Shown in pieces: positions 16,375-24,929 of a stretch of DNA of 39,603 nucleotides. The stretch comes from Dechloromonas aromatica (nom. nud.) (GTDB taxonomy: Bacteria > Pseudomonadota > Gammaproteobacteria > Burkholderiales > Rhodocyclaceae): the NCBI GenBank assembly GCA_017848965.1, contig JAFIHA010000022.1, positions 1-39,603 on the forward strand. The letters run 5' to 3'. How positions within the stretch are numbered: position 1 is the first letter of the stretch; every line of letters starts with the position of its first letter. The position numbers and the translations under genes are program-made. Below the pieces are notes generated by a model, which saw only the letters and a program-made list of their open reading frames with translations, made no database searches and was not told the DNA's origin.

Positions 16375-17496
16375 ATGCAACTGGCTTTCTGCCTCTACAA
16401 GTACTTCCCCTTCGGCGGCCTGCAGCGCGATTTCCTGCGCATTGCCCTGGCCTGCCAGGCGCGCGGCCACGCCATCCGCGTCTACACGCTGTCCTGGCAG
16501 GGCGAGGTGCCGGCCGGCTTCGAAGTGGTCACGGTCCCGGTGCGGGCGCTGACCAATGCCCGCCGCTACGAAAAGTTTTCCGCTTGGGTGGCGCGCGACC
16601 TGGTGCAGCGCCCGGCGCAGCGTGTCGTCGGCTTCAACAAGATGCCCGGGCTCGACGTTTATTTCGCTGCCGACCCCTGCTATGAAGAGAAGGCGCAGAC
16701 GCTGCGCAACCCGCTCTACCGCTTCTCCGGCCGCTACCGGCATTTCGCGGCGTATGAACGGGCGGTGTTCGCGCCCGAGAGCCGGACCGAAATCCTGATG
16801 ATCTCGCAGGTGCAGCAGCCGTTTTTCGAAAAGCACTACGCCACGCCGAAGGCGCGCTTTCACCTGTTGCCGCCGGGCATCGCCCGCGACCGCCGGGCGC
16901 CGCCGGAGGCGCCGGCGATCCGTGCCGCCTTCCGCGCCGAATTCCGTCTCGGCGATGATGACCTGCTGCTCCTGCAGATCGGCTCCGGCTCCAAGACCAA
17001 GAGGCTGGACCGCTCGCTGCAGGCCCTGGCGCACCTGCCGGCCGCTTTGCGCGGGCGCACCCGGCTGATCGCCATCGGCCAGGACGAACCCAGCCAGTTC
17101 CAGCGCATGGCCGCGTCGCTCGGGCTGGCCGGGCAGGTCGACATCCTGGCCGGCCGCGACGACATCCCGCGCTTTTTGCTCGGTGCCGACCTGCTGATCC
17201 ATCCGGCCTATAACGAGAACACCGGCACGGTCTTGCTCGAAGCCCTTGTCGCCGGGCTGCCGGTGCTCTGCTCGGCGGTCTGCGGTTACGCGCACTACAT
17301 CGACGAAGCGGCGGGCGGCCGGGTGATCCCGGAGCCCTTCGCGCAGGCGAGCATGGACGGTTTGCTGCAGGAAATCCTGCTTGATCAGGTGCAACGCGCC
17401 GTCTGGCAGCGCAACGCGCTGGCCTGGGCGGAAAGCGCCGACATCTACAGCAACGCCGAGCGCGCCGCCGAGATCATCCTCAAGGAGCGGCCGTGA
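16375..17496 (+). CDS. waaG: LPS core glucosyltransferase WaaG (GT4)
   Basis: The 373-residue protein starts MQLAFCLYKYFPFGGLQRDF, the typical WaaG opening with the loop that contacts the heptose acceptor. It has GT-B folds with C-terminal motifs IGSGSKTKRLDRSLQAL and HPAYNENTGTVLLEALVAGL (the E-x7-E nucleotide-sugar site). WaaG adds the first glucose to heptose II of the inner core at the inner face of the membrane. The stop overlaps waaP by GTGA, as in other LPS core loci. A possible -10 (TAAAAT, 16338-16343) lies upstream without a good -35. A long open frame on the opposite strand is a GC shadow. Confidence 0.92.
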   Translation: MQLAFCLYKYFPFGGLQRDFLRIALACQARGHAIRVYTLSWQGEVPAGFEVVTVPVRALTNARRYEKFSAWVARDLVQRPAQRVVGFNKMPGLDVYFAADPCYEEKAQTLRNPLYRFSGRYRHFAAYERAVFAPESRTEILMISQVQQPFFEKHYATPKARFHLLPPGIARDRRAPPEAPAIRAAFRAEFRLGDDDLLLLQIGSGSKTKRLDRSLQALAHLPAALRGRTRLIAIGQDEPSQFQRMAASLGLAGQVDILAGRDDIPRFLLGADLLIHPAYNENTGTVLLEALVAGLPVLCSAVCGYAHYIDEAAGGRVIPEPFAQASMDGLLQEILLDQVQRAVWQRNALAWAESADIYSNAERAAEIILKERP

Positions 17497-18317
17497 ACGA
17501 CGAACTGAGGCTGGTGTCGCCCTTCGACCGCCTGTGGGCCGGCCAGGATGCCTTTGCCGCGGTCGACCGCCTGGAAGGCGAGGTGTTCCGCGAGCTCGAC
17601 GGGCGTCGTACCTTCCGCACCGAAGTTGAAGGGCGCGGTTATTTCGTCAAGATTCATCGCGGCGTCGGTTGGGGGGAGATTCTCAAGAACCTCGTCTCGC
17701 TGCGCCTGCCGGTGCTCGGCGCCGGCAACGAATGGCGGGCGATCCGTCGCCTGGAAGAACTCGGCGTCGACACCATGCGTGCCGTCGCCTACGGCCGGCG
17801 CGGCGCCAATCCGGCGCGCGAGCATTCGTTCATCGTCACCGAGGAACTGGCGCCGACCGTCAGCCTGGAAGATTTTTGCCGCGACTGGCCAAAGATGCCG
17901 CCGGCCCCGGCGCTCAAGTGCGCGCTGATCCGCCGCGTTGCCACGATGGTCGGCAACATGCATCGCGGCGGCGTCAATCACCGCGACTGCTACCTCTGCC
18001 ACTTCTTGCTTCACCTCGACCCGGCGCCGACCGCCGCCGCGCTGAAGCTCTCGCTGATCGACCTGCACCGCGCCCAGATTCGTCCGCAGACGCCGCGTCG
18101 CTGGCGCGACAAGGATCTCGCCGGGCTCTACTTCTCGGCGCTGGAAATCGGCCTGACGCAACGCGACCGGCTGCGCTTCCTGCGCGACTACTTCGCCCGT
18201 CCCTTGCGCGAAGTGCTGCGCGACGAACAGGCGCTGCTTGCCCACCTGCATGCTGAAGGTGAGCGCTTGCTTGCGAAATACCGGCGCAAATACGTGCCGT
18301 CCGGGAGTGAATCGTGA
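17493..18317 (+). CDS. waaP: LPS core heptose(I) kinase WaaP
   Basis: The 274-residue kinase-fold protein starts at GTG 17493, coupled to waaG. Candidate active-site residues are Lys53 in GYFVKIHRG, the catalytic Asp165 in NHRDCYLCHF and the metal-binding Asp190 in LIDLHRAQ. The catalytic Asp falls close to the residues shown to be needed in E. coli and P. aeruginosa WaaP (about 162-163). WaaP phosphorylates heptose I of the inner core, which stabilises the outer membrane through divalent cations. Order waaG-waaP is the usual one. The gene ends in a GTGA overlap with the next kinase. Confidence 0.93.
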   Translation: MNDELRLVSPFDRLWAGQDAFAAVDRLEGEVFRELDGRRTFRTEVEGRGYFVKIHRGVGWGEILKNLVSLRLPVLGAGNEWRAIRRLEELGVDTMRAVAYGRRGANPAREHSFIVTEELAPTVSLEDFCRDWPKMPPAPALKCALIRRVATMVGNMHRGGVNHRDCYLCHFLLHLDPAPTAAALKLSLIDLHRAQIRPQTPRRWRDKDLAGLYFSALEIGLTQRDRLRFLRDYFARPLREVLRDEQALLAHLHAEGERLLAKYRRKYVPSGSES

Positions 18318-19081
18318 TCGACTGGCAGGTCAATCCCGACTACGCGACGGGCGCGGCCGGCGCCGCCTTCGCTTCGCTCGACGCGGTGTTCGCGCTGCAG
18401 GGGGAGCGGGTGACGGCCGACCCCGAGTCCGAAGTCATCCGCCTGCGCCTTGACGGCATCCTCTACTACGTCAAGCGCTACACCATCGGCCGGCGCAAGC
18501 TGGCGCGGCGCTGGTTCGGCCTGCGCGACCTCTTCGGGCCGCAGCGGGCGGTCAAGGAGTGGCGCAACCTGCAGCGCTTCCACGCTTGGGGACTGCCGAC
18601 CGCGACGCTGGTCGCCTGGGGGCAGGAACGGCGTGGCGGGCGCTTCGTGCGTGCCGCGCTGGTCACGGAGGAACTGCGCGACACGGTTGACCTGGCGCAA
18701 CTGGCCAAGCGCGCCGACCCGCGTTTGCGCGACCGCGCCTGGGTGGCTGCCGTGTCGGCGCAGGTCGCAGCCTGCACGCGCGCCATGCACGCGCACGGCT
18801 TCGTGCACAACGACCTGAAGTGGCGCAACCTGCTGGTCACTGGCGGCGAGACGCCGCAGCTCTACCTGATCGACTGCCCGAACGGCGGTTTCTGGATGCA
18901 GCCTTTTCTCGGCTACCGCATCGTCAAGGACCTCGCCTGTCTCGACAAGGTTGGCAAGTACGCGCTGAGCCGCACGCAGCGGCTGCGCTTCTACCTCGAC
19001 TACGTCGAGCGGCAGCGCCTGACCGCCGCCGACAAGCGGCGGCTGCGCCGCATCCTGGCCTTCTTCGCAGGCCGCGAGTAG
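18314..19081 (+). CDS. Lipopolysaccharide kinase, InaA/WaaP-like (second core kinase)
   Basis: This 255-residue protein uses GTG 18314 as start, overlapping the waaP stop. It shows a compact kinase fold: Lys54 in YYVKRYTIG, the catalytic loop HNDLKWRNLL (Asp167, Asn172) and Asp187 in LYLIDCPNG. The catalytic set is complete, so it should be an active sugar kinase. It resembles the small kinases that follow waaP in pseudomonad core loci and probably phosphorylates another core heptose. Its exact acceptor is unknown. It converges with the SxtK-like gene only 1 nt away. Confidence 0.85.
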   Translation: MIDWQVNPDYATGAAGAAFASLDAVFALQGERVTADPESEVIRLRLDGILYYVKRYTIGRRKLARRWFGLRDLFGPQRAVKEWRNLQRFHAWGLPTATLVAWGQERRGGRFVRAALVTEELRDTVDLAQLAKRADPRLRDRAWVAAVSAQVAACTRAMHAHGFVHNDLKWRNLLVTGGETPQLYLIDCPNGGFWMQPFLGYRIVKDLACLDKVGKYALSRTQRLRFYLDYVERQRLTAADKRRLRRILAFFAGRE

Positions 19082-19082
19082 G

Positions 19083-19235
19083 TCAGAACAGCGTGTAGAT
19101 GAAGGGGGCGATCGCCGAGCCCTGCGACAGCACGAGCAGTCCGCCGAGCAGCAGGAGGACGATGATGACCGGCGCCAGCCAGTATTTCTTGCGGACCTGC
19201 ATGAAGGCCCAGAGGTCTTTCAGAAGTTCGAGCAT
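19083..19235 (-). CDS. SxtK-like small membrane protein (DUF5989)
   Basis: This 50-residue protein reads MLELLKDLWAFMQVRKKYWL followed by one strongly hydrophobic helix (residues 21-40, APVIIVLLLLGGLLVLSQG). That is the pattern of the DUF5989/SxtK family found beside carbamoyltransferases. It lies in the tail of a longer frame that shadows the SxtJ-like gene, so it is easy to miss. I start at ATG 19235, 8 nt after the SxtJ-like stop. Its function is unknown. Its constant company suggests a membrane anchor or assistant for the carbamoyltransferase. Confidence 0.85.
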   Translation of the reverse strand: MLELLKDLWAFMQVRKKYWLAPVIIVLLLLGGLLVLSQGSAIAPFIYTLF

Positions 19236-19243
19236 CTTGCTGC

Positions 19244-19651
19244 CTAGAAAGGTTTGTCGAGGGAGTTGGACTTGTTCGCGCTGATCAGCTCGCGGTAACT
19301 CGCGGCCTGGCGGTCGAAGCGCCGGTGCATCGGGTCCTTGCCGGTGGCGCGCATGAGCAGGCCGAGCGGCGTGACGACGAAAAAGAAGACGATGCCGAGG
19401 ATGAGGCGCGACATGATCGCGCCCATCACCAGGCCGAAGCGCATCCAGACCTTGTAGACAGGATTGAGCGCCAGCGGCGCGACGAGCGCCAGGCCGCCGA
19501 GCACGGCCAGGATCAGCCACGGCCAGAGCGGCCAGGTCCAGCCGAAGCGCCAGGGCAGCAGGAGACCGAAGATGCCGGCGAACAGCGCGCCGGTGAGCAG
19601 GCCGAAGTCGCGCAGACCCTTGCGGTCGAGGACGGGAATTTCATGAGACAT
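19244..19651 (-). CDS. SxtJ-like membrane protein
   Basis: The 135-residue protein has three to four hydrophobic segments (LLTGALFAGIFGLLLP, WPLWPWLILAVLGGLALVAP, GIVFFFVVTPLGLLM). A family-like ending follows, with FDRQAASYRELISANKSNSL. It matches the SxtJ family named after the saxitoxin gene cluster, where it stands beside an O-carbamoyltransferase (SxtI) and SxtK. Here the order carbamoyltransferase, SxtJ, SxtK is the same on one strand with short gaps (19 and 8 nt). The role is unknown. A membrane complex carrying carbamoylation of a lipid-linked sugar is a reasonable inference. Confidence 0.87.
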   Translation of the reverse strand: MSHEIPVLDRKGLRDFGLLTGALFAGIFGLLLPWRFGWTWPLWPWLILAVLGGLALVAPLALNPVYKVWMRFGLVMGAIMSRLILGIVFFFVVTPLGLLMRATGKDPMHRRFDRQAASYRELISANKSNSLDKPF

Positions 19652-19670
19652 GTCGGTTCTCCGGGGCGCG

Positions 19671-21509
19671 TCAGTCGAGCTGGAACTCGTCCTTCCAGCT
19701 TTCGTCGCCTTCCCAGGCGGGCTGGTCGGACTTGGCGAGGACGAAGTTCTCGATCACCAGATAGTCCATCTCGGTGCGCATGAAGCAACGGTAGGCGTCC
19801 TGCGGCGTGCAGACGATCGGTTCGCCGCGTACGTTGAACGAGGTGTTAATCAGCACCGGACAGCCGGTCTTCGCCTCGAAGGCTTCGATCAGCCGGTAGT
19901 AGCGCGGATTGGTCTGCTGGTGGATGGTCTGGATGCGCGCCGAGTAATCGACGTGGGTGACCGCCGGAATCTGCGAGCGCGGCACGTTCAGCTTGTCGAT
20001 CCCGAACAGCTTCTCTTCTTCCGCGGTCATCGCGATCCGCTTGTCCTCGCGCACCGGCGCGACGATCAGCATGTAGGGGCTGGCGCTTTCCTGCTCGAAC
20101 CATTCGCCGACCTTCTCGGCGCGCACCGACGGAGCGAAGGGGCGGAAGGATTCACGGTACTTGATCTTCAGGTTCATCACCGACTGCATGTTGCGGCTGC
20201 GCGGGTCGCCGATGATCGAACGGCCGCCGAGGGCACGCGGGCCGAACTCCATGCGGCCCTGGAACCAGCCGACCACCTTCTCGTCGGCGAGAACGTCGGA
20301 AACCTGATCGAAGAAGGTGTTGTCGTCGAGTTCCCGGTAGACGGCACCGTATTCGTCGAGTTGGCGGCGGATCTCGTCGGCCGCGTAGCGCGGGCCGAGG
20401 TAGCTGCCCTGCATGCTGTCGCCGGCTTCCGGCACGCGCGCGGCGCCGCTCTTCGCATAGTAGGCGGCCAGCGCGCAGCCGATGGCGCCGCCTGCGTCGC
20501 CCGCAGCCGGCTGAATCCAGATTTCCTTGAACGGTCCTTCGCGCAGCAGGCGGCCGTTGGAAACGCAGTTCAGCGCCACGCCGCCGGCCAGGCACAGGTG
20601 GTCGACGCCGAGTTCGCGGTGCACGGTCCGCCCCAGGCGCAGGACGATTTCCTCGGTCACCGCCTGGATCGAGCGGGCGATGTCCATTTCCTTCTGGCTG
20701 ATCGCCGATTCCGGCTGCCGCGCCGGTCCGCCGAACAGGTCGGCGAAGCGGTCGTTGGTCATGGTCAGCCCGGTGGCGTAGTTGAAGTACTGCATGTCCA
20801 TGCGGAAGCTGCCGTCTTCCTTGAGGTCGATCAGCTTGTCGAGGATCAGATCGACGTACTTCGGTTCGCCATAGGGAGCGAGCCCCATTAGCTTGTATTC
20901 GCCGGAATTGACCTTGAACCCGGTGTAGTAGGTGAAGGCCGAACCGAGCATGCCGAGCGAGTGCGGGAAGTTGATTTCCCAGAGCGGTGTCAGTTGGTTG
21001 CCTTCGCCGAGCCAGACCGAGGTCGTCGCCCATTCGCCGACACCGTCCATGCACAGCACGGCGGCTTTCTCGAACGGGCTGGGGAAGAAGGCGGACGCGG
21101 CGTGCGCCTGGTGGTGTTCGGTGAACAGCAGCGGCGGCACTTCGGCTTCCTTGCAGCCGCCGAGTTTGGCCAGTTCCTTCTTCAGCGTCTGCTTGAGGTA
21201 GAGCTTGTCCTTGAGCCAGACCGGCATCGCCTTGATGAAGGAGACGAAACCGCTCGGCGCGTAGGCGAGGTAGGTTTCGAGCAGGCGTTCGAACTTGATC
21301 AGCGGCTTGTCGTAATAGACGACGCCGTCGATGTCCGCCAGCGTCAGCCCGGCTTCCTGCAGGCAGTAGCGGATGGCGTGCGCCGGAAAGTCGGGGTCGT
21401 GCTTCTTGCGCGTGAAGCGCTCTTCCTGGGCGGCCGCAACGATCCGGCCGTCGCGGATGAGGGCGGCGGCGCTGTCGTGGTAGTGGGCAGAAATGCCGAT
21501 CAGATTCAT
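19671..21509 (-). CDS. O-carbamoyltransferase (NodU/CmcH/SxtI family), copy 1
   Basis: The 612-residue protein opens MNLIGISAHYHDSAAALIRD, typical of the family. The N-terminal Kae1-like domain holds the metal-binding histidines in FTEHHQAHAASAFF (His132, His133, His136) and the ATP-binding CMDGVGEW. The C-terminal YrdC-like part has WFQGRMEFGPRALGGRSIIG and INTSFNVRGEPIVCTPQDA. Family members move a carbamoyl group from carbamoyl phosphate, through carbamoyl-adenylate, to a hydroxyl. Its place among LPS core genes points to carbamoylation of a core sugar, as reported for the P. aeruginosa core. A TATACT -10 lies upstream on the minus strand. Confidence 0.92.
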   Translation of the reverse strand: MNLIGISAHYHDSAAALIRDGRIVAAAQEERFTRKKHDPDFPAHAIRYCLQEAGLTLADIDGVVYYDKPLIKFERLLETYLAYAPSGFVSFIKAMPVWLKDKLYLKQTLKKELAKLGGCKEAEVPPLLFTEHHQAHAASAFFPSPFEKAAVLCMDGVGEWATTSVWLGEGNQLTPLWEINFPHSLGMLGSAFTYYTGFKVNSGEYKLMGLAPYGEPKYVDLILDKLIDLKEDGSFRMDMQYFNYATGLTMTNDRFADLFGGPARQPESAISQKEMDIARSIQAVTEEIVLRLGRTVHRELGVDHLCLAGGVALNCVSNGRLLREGPFKEIWIQPAAGDAGGAIGCALAAYYAKSGAARVPEAGDSMQGSYLGPRYAADEIRRQLDEYGAVYRELDDNTFFDQVSDVLADEKVVGWFQGRMEFGPRALGGRSIIGDPRSRNMQSVMNLKIKYRESFRPFAPSVRAEKVGEWFEQESASPYMLIVAPVREDKRIAMTAEEEKLFGIDKLNVPRSQIPAVTHVDYSARIQTIHQQTNPRYYRLIEAFEAKTGCPVLINTSFNVRGEPIVCTPQDAYRCFMRTEMDYLVIENFVLAKSDQPAWEGDESWKDEFQLD

Positions 21510-21543
21510 TGGGGTCGCTTTTCGGGCCGATCAAAACCTGCGG

Positions 21544-21549
21544 AGTATA
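21544..21549 (-). promoter_or_regulatory. -10 element of the carbamoyltransferase operon
   Basis: Read on the minus strand the sequence is TATACT, 35 nt before the carbamoyltransferase start. The -35 is not clear. It lies back-to-back with a plus-strand -10 in the same 104-nt divergent gap. Confidence 0.45.
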
Positions 21550-21580
21550 CCAACGCCGCCAGCCGCGCGCCGAGGCGACT

Positions 21581-21586
21581 TATAAT
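21581..21586 (+). promoter_or_regulatory. -10 element of the SGNH/GT2/tandem-kinase operon
   Basis: A perfect TATAAT lies 27 nt before the SGNH start codon. No good -35 is seen 17 nt upstream, where the sequence is GC-rich, so an activator may be needed. Confidence 0.5.
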
Positions 21587-21613
21587 GCCCGGTCCCGCAT
21601 TTGCCAGATCGCC

Positions 21614-22723
21614 ATGAAAACCCTGAAGATCATTCTCCTCAACCTTGTTGTCACCTTGCTTCTGCTCGAGGGCGGCACCCGGCTGTACTACGCGCTGAGC
21701 GACGATGTGCCGCCGCACGCCGATCTGGCGGTGACCCGCGAATGGCGCTGGGTGAAGGCGCGTCTGGCGGATGGCAAGGTCAATTTCGATCGGCGCTTCA
21801 TCTACGATGCCAATGTCGGCTGGCGCAACGCGCCGAACATCGACGTCACGCCGGACCGCATGGGGGCAATCCGCACCAATTCGGCGGGCATGCGCAACCA
21901 CCAGGAATTCGCGCTCGACAAGCCAGCCGGCAAGCGGCGCCTGATGATCGTCGGCGACAGCTATTCCTTCGGGCACGGCGTCAGCAATGAGGAAACCTAT
22001 GCCTACCAGCTGGCCGCGCTGCTGCCCGACTGGGAAGTCATGAACTACGCGGTGTCGGCGACCGGCACCGACCAGAACTACCTGATGTACGAGCACTACG
22101 GCAAGCCTTACAAGCCGGACGTCGTGGTGCTCGGCTTCTACGCCCTCGATTACAACCGCAATACCTACAGTTTCCGCGACTACGCCAAGCCGATGTTCGT
22201 GCCGATGGGCAACGACGGTTCGCTGCAGCTGACCCATGTCCCGGTGCCGACGCCGGAGGCGCTGATCGACGATTACCGCAGTGGCCGCCAGCAGATCGGC
22301 GGCTGGCATTACTCCTATGCGCTGGCCGTCTTCAAGCGGGCACTGGCCGACCGCATCAAGCGCGACCGCGATCCGGGATCGCTCGGCCGGCGCACGCTGA
22401 CCGGCATCATGGAGCGTTTCGTCGCCAGCGTCCGTGCCGACGGCGGGACGCCGGTCTGGGTCAATTTCCCGATCCGCGACGTCCTCGACGAAGAAGAATC
22501 GAAGTACGCCGAGATCACCGATTTTGCGATGGCCGAAGCGAAGCGCCTGGGCATGCCGGTGATCGACATGGGACCGGTTTTTGTCGAGCAGCTCGCCAAA
22601 CACCCCGAGGTCAAGACCTTCTGGCGTCCGGAGGAAGTCGGTGGCCACATGAACGCCGAAGGCAACCGGCTGACGGCGGTTGCCCTGCGTGATCTGCTGC
22701 AGCGCGAGGGGATGCTGAAATGA
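21614..22723 (+). CDS. SGNH/GDSL hydrolase-like protein, membrane-anchored
   Basis: The 369-residue protein begins MKTLKIILLNLVVTLLLLEG, a single N-terminal membrane anchor or signal. Block I of the SGNH fold follows as LMIVGDSYSFGHGV, and block V appears as GGHMNAEGNRLTAVAL. Members of this group act as esterases or acetyltransferases on surface polysaccharides, probably in the periplasm. I begin at ATG 21614 because the longer frame starts inside the divergent promoter region. The stop overlaps the GT2 start (ATGA). Acetylation or de-acetylation of LPS core is an inference from context. Confidence 0.8.
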   Translation: MKTLKIILLNLVVTLLLLEGGTRLYYALSDDVPPHADLAVTREWRWVKARLADGKVNFDRRFIYDANVGWRNAPNIDVTPDRMGAIRTNSAGMRNHQEFALDKPAGKRRLMIVGDSYSFGHGVSNEETYAYQLAALLPDWEVMNYAVSATGTDQNYLMYEHYGKPYKPDVVVLGFYALDYNRNTYSFRDYAKPMFVPMGNDGSLQLTHVPVPTPEALIDDYRSGRQQIGGWHYSYALAVFKRALADRIKRDRDPGSLGRRTLTGIMERFVASVRADGGTPVWVNFPIRDVLDEEESKYAEITDFAMAEAKRLGMPVIDMGPVFVEQLAKHPEVKTFWRPEEVGGHMNAEGNRLTAVALRDLLQREGMLK

Positions 22724-23544
22724 GCGCCACCGGACAGGGCAAGCTGGTCACCATCCTGGTGCCGAACTACAAGACGCCGGAGATCACGAAAATCTGCCTG
22801 CGCCTGCTGCGTCGCCACACCGATTTCAGCAAGGTGCATGTGATTGCCATCGACAATGCGTCCGGCGATGCCTCGCTCGATTATCTGCGTTCGCTCGACT
22901 GGATCGAACTGATCGAGCGGGCGCCGGAAGCCGACGACAACGCGCCGCTGTCGCACTCGCGCGCGCTCGATCTGGCCTTGGCCCGGGTGACGACGCCCTA
23001 CGTGCTGTCGATCCATACCGACACCTTCGTCCGCCGCCCGGAGTGGGTCGATGTCCTGCTGGCGCCGTTTGCCGGGGACGAGCGCCTGGCCGGCGTCGGT
23101 TCCTGGAAGCTGGAGAGCAAGACGCCGCTGCAGCGCTGGGGGCGGCTGTTCGAGCAGGCCTGGAAACTGGCGCTGTTCCGTTTGACCGGCAAGCGCACTT
23201 TCCGCGCCGAGCGTTTCGACGAAAGCCTGCACTACCTGCGCAGCCACTGTGCAATGTTCCGTACCGACGTCATCCGCGAACTCAACACCGGTTTTTCCGA
23301 CGAGCGCAAACCGGCCGGAAGCGTGATGTTCCGCAAGATGGTCGAAGCCGGCTACCGGATGAAGTTCCTTGATTCGGTCGAACTCGGCCAGTACGTCGAT
23401 CACCTCAACCATGCGACGATGATCCTCAACCCCGAGCTCGGCACCAGTGCCACCAACATCCGGCGTGGCGGTGCCCGGCTCAAGGACAAGCTGCGCGGCA
23501 TCGACGCCGAGGCGATCCTCGCCGACGCCAGCCTCGACCGCTGA
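22720..23544 (+). CDS. Family 2 glycosyltransferase (LPS core locus)
   Basis: The 274-residue GT-A-fold protein opens GKLVTILVPNYKTPEITKIC and has the nucleotide-site IDNASGDASLDYL. The expected DxD region appears as SIHTDTFV. It has no membrane helix. It probably adds one sugar to the LPS core in the cytoplasm; donor and acceptor cannot be read from sequence. It is coupled to the gene before (ATGA overlap) and the gene after (TGATG), so the SGNH protein, this enzyme and the tandem-kinase protein are made together. Confidence 0.85.
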   Translation: MSATGQGKLVTILVPNYKTPEITKICLRLLRRHTDFSKVHVIAIDNASGDASLDYLRSLDWIELIERAPEADDNAPLSHSRALDLALARVTTPYVLSIHTDTFVRRPEWVDVLLAPFAGDERLAGVGSWKLESKTPLQRWGRLFEQAWKLALFRLTGKRTFRAERFDESLHYLRSHCAMFRTDVIRELNTGFSDERKPAGSVMFRKMVEAGYRMKFLDSVELGQYVDHLNHATMILNPELGTSATNIRRGGARLKDKLRGIDAEAILADASLDR

Positions 23545-24929
23545 TGCACGAGCCGCTGCGCGCTGCCGATTTGCGCGCCGCCGGCCGCACGCCAGCGGCG
23601 CCCTTCGCGGTCGTCCTGGCCGATGGTCGGAGCGTGCGTATCGAACGCTTGTTGCGTGTTTTGCCCGGCAAGCGCCTGGTCGGCGCCGGAGCCCTGGAAG
23701 GCGAGCCGGTGCTGGTCAAGCTGTTCATTGCCAGCGCCAGCGAGCGCCACTGGACCCGCGAGCTGAACGGCATCCGGGCGCTGGTCGAGGCGCAGGCGTT
23801 GATCGGCGGCGGTCATGCGCTGCTGACGGCCTTCGTTCCGGGCGCCGAGGACCTCGCCGCGGTCTGGCGGGACGACCCGGAAGAGCGGGGGCCACGTCTG
23901 CTGGCGGCGGCGATGCCCCTGCTGGCGCGCATGCACGCCGCCGGGCTGAGGCAGGCCGACCTTCACCTGGGCAACTTTCTCTTTGCCGGCGGCCCCGGCT
24001 ACGTCATCGACGGCGATGCAGTGAGCGCCGTGCAGCCGCCGCGTCCGTTGACGCTGGCCGAGCGTACCGACAATCTGGCCATCCTTTTTGCCCAGTTGCC
24101 GCCGCACCGGGATGCCCGGCGCCAGCCTTTCATCGACGCCTACGCGGCGCCGGCCGCTGCCGTCGTGCCTGGTGAGCGGGCCTTGCAGCAGGCAGTCGAA
24201 GTGGTTCGGGCGCGGCGCCTGCGCGAATTTCTCGGCAAGATCGGCCGCGAATGCACGCAATTCGCCGTCGAGCGGGGAATCAAACGCTTTGCCGTGGTGG
24301 CGCGGGAAGCCAGCGAACTTCTGCGGGACTTCCTGTCGCGCCCTGACACCTGTCTCGATGAGGGGATCCGTCTGAAAAGCGGCGGTACCTGCACGGTTGC
24401 CGAAATTGCTGCGGGCGGACGGCGCCTGGTCGTCAAGCGTTACAACCTCAAGCACTGGCGCCACGCCCTGTCGCGCGCCTGGCGACCGAGCCGGGCCTGG
24501 CATTCGTGGCGCGAGGCGCATCGTCTGGGTTTCTACGGCATCGCCACGCCACGCCCGCTGGCGGTGCTCGAGGAACGTTTCGGTCCGCTGCGCGGCCGGG
24601 CCTTCCTGGTGACCGAGCATTGCGCCGGGCGCAGCCTGCTCGACAGTCTCGACCCTCAACAGCCACCGTCGCCGGCCGTGGCCGAAGCGTTACAGACGCT
24701 CTTCGCAGAACTGCGTGCCTTGCGCATCACGCACGGCGACCTCAAGGCGAGCAATCTGCTCTGGGAAGATGGGCGGGTCGTCCTGATCGACCTCGACGCG
24801 ATGTGCCAGCATCGCTCGGAGGGCGCTTTCGTCCGCGCCTGGCGGCGCGACCGGGCGCGTTTCCTGCGCAATTGGCCGGCCGAGTCGGTGCTTTATCGCT
24901 GGCTCGATGAGCGCTTGCCCGCCGCCTAA
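23544..24929 (+). CDS. Tandem LPS-kinase-like protein (two kinase domains)
   Basis: This 461-residue protein holds two complete WaaP/InaA-type kinase folds in a row. The first (about 30-210) has Lys59 in VLVKLFIA, the loop LRQADLHLGNFLF (Asp139, Asn144) and Asp156 in YVIDGDAV. The second (about 285-455) has Lys298 in LVVKRYNLK, HGDLKASNLLW (Asp399, Asn404) and Asp416 in VLIDLDAM. Both catalytic sets look intact. Similar long kinase-like proteins occur in pseudomonad core loci. It may phosphorylate two core positions, or one domain may bind the other's substrate. It meets msbA tail to tail with a 4-nt overlap. Confidence 0.85.
   Translation: MHEPLRAADLRAAGRTPAAPFAVVLADGRSVRIERLLRVLPGKRLVGAGALEGEPVLVKLFIASASERHWTRELNGIRALVEAQALIGGGHALLTAFVPGAEDLAAVWRDDPEERGPRLLAAAMPLLARMHAAGLRQADLHLGNFLFAGGPGYVIDGDAVSAVQPPRPLTLAERTDNLAILFAQLPPHRDARRQPFIDAYAAPAAAVVPGERALQQAVEVVRARRLREFLGKIGRECTQFAVERGIKRFAVVAREASELLRDFLSRPDTCLDEGIRLKSGGTCTVAEIAAGGRRLVVKRYNLKHWRHALSRAWRPSRAWHSWREAHRLGFYGIATPRPLAVLEERFGPLRGRAFLVTEHCAGRSLLDSLDPQQPPSPAVAEALQTLFAELRALRITHGDLKASNLLWEDGRVVLIDLDAMCQHRSEGAFVRAWRRDRARFLRNWPAESVLYRWLDERLPAA

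Noticed and set aside
16096..17394. Minus-strand 432-residue open frame opposite waaG.
   Set aside because: waaG is unmistakable on plus; the minus frame has no domain and spans two genes.
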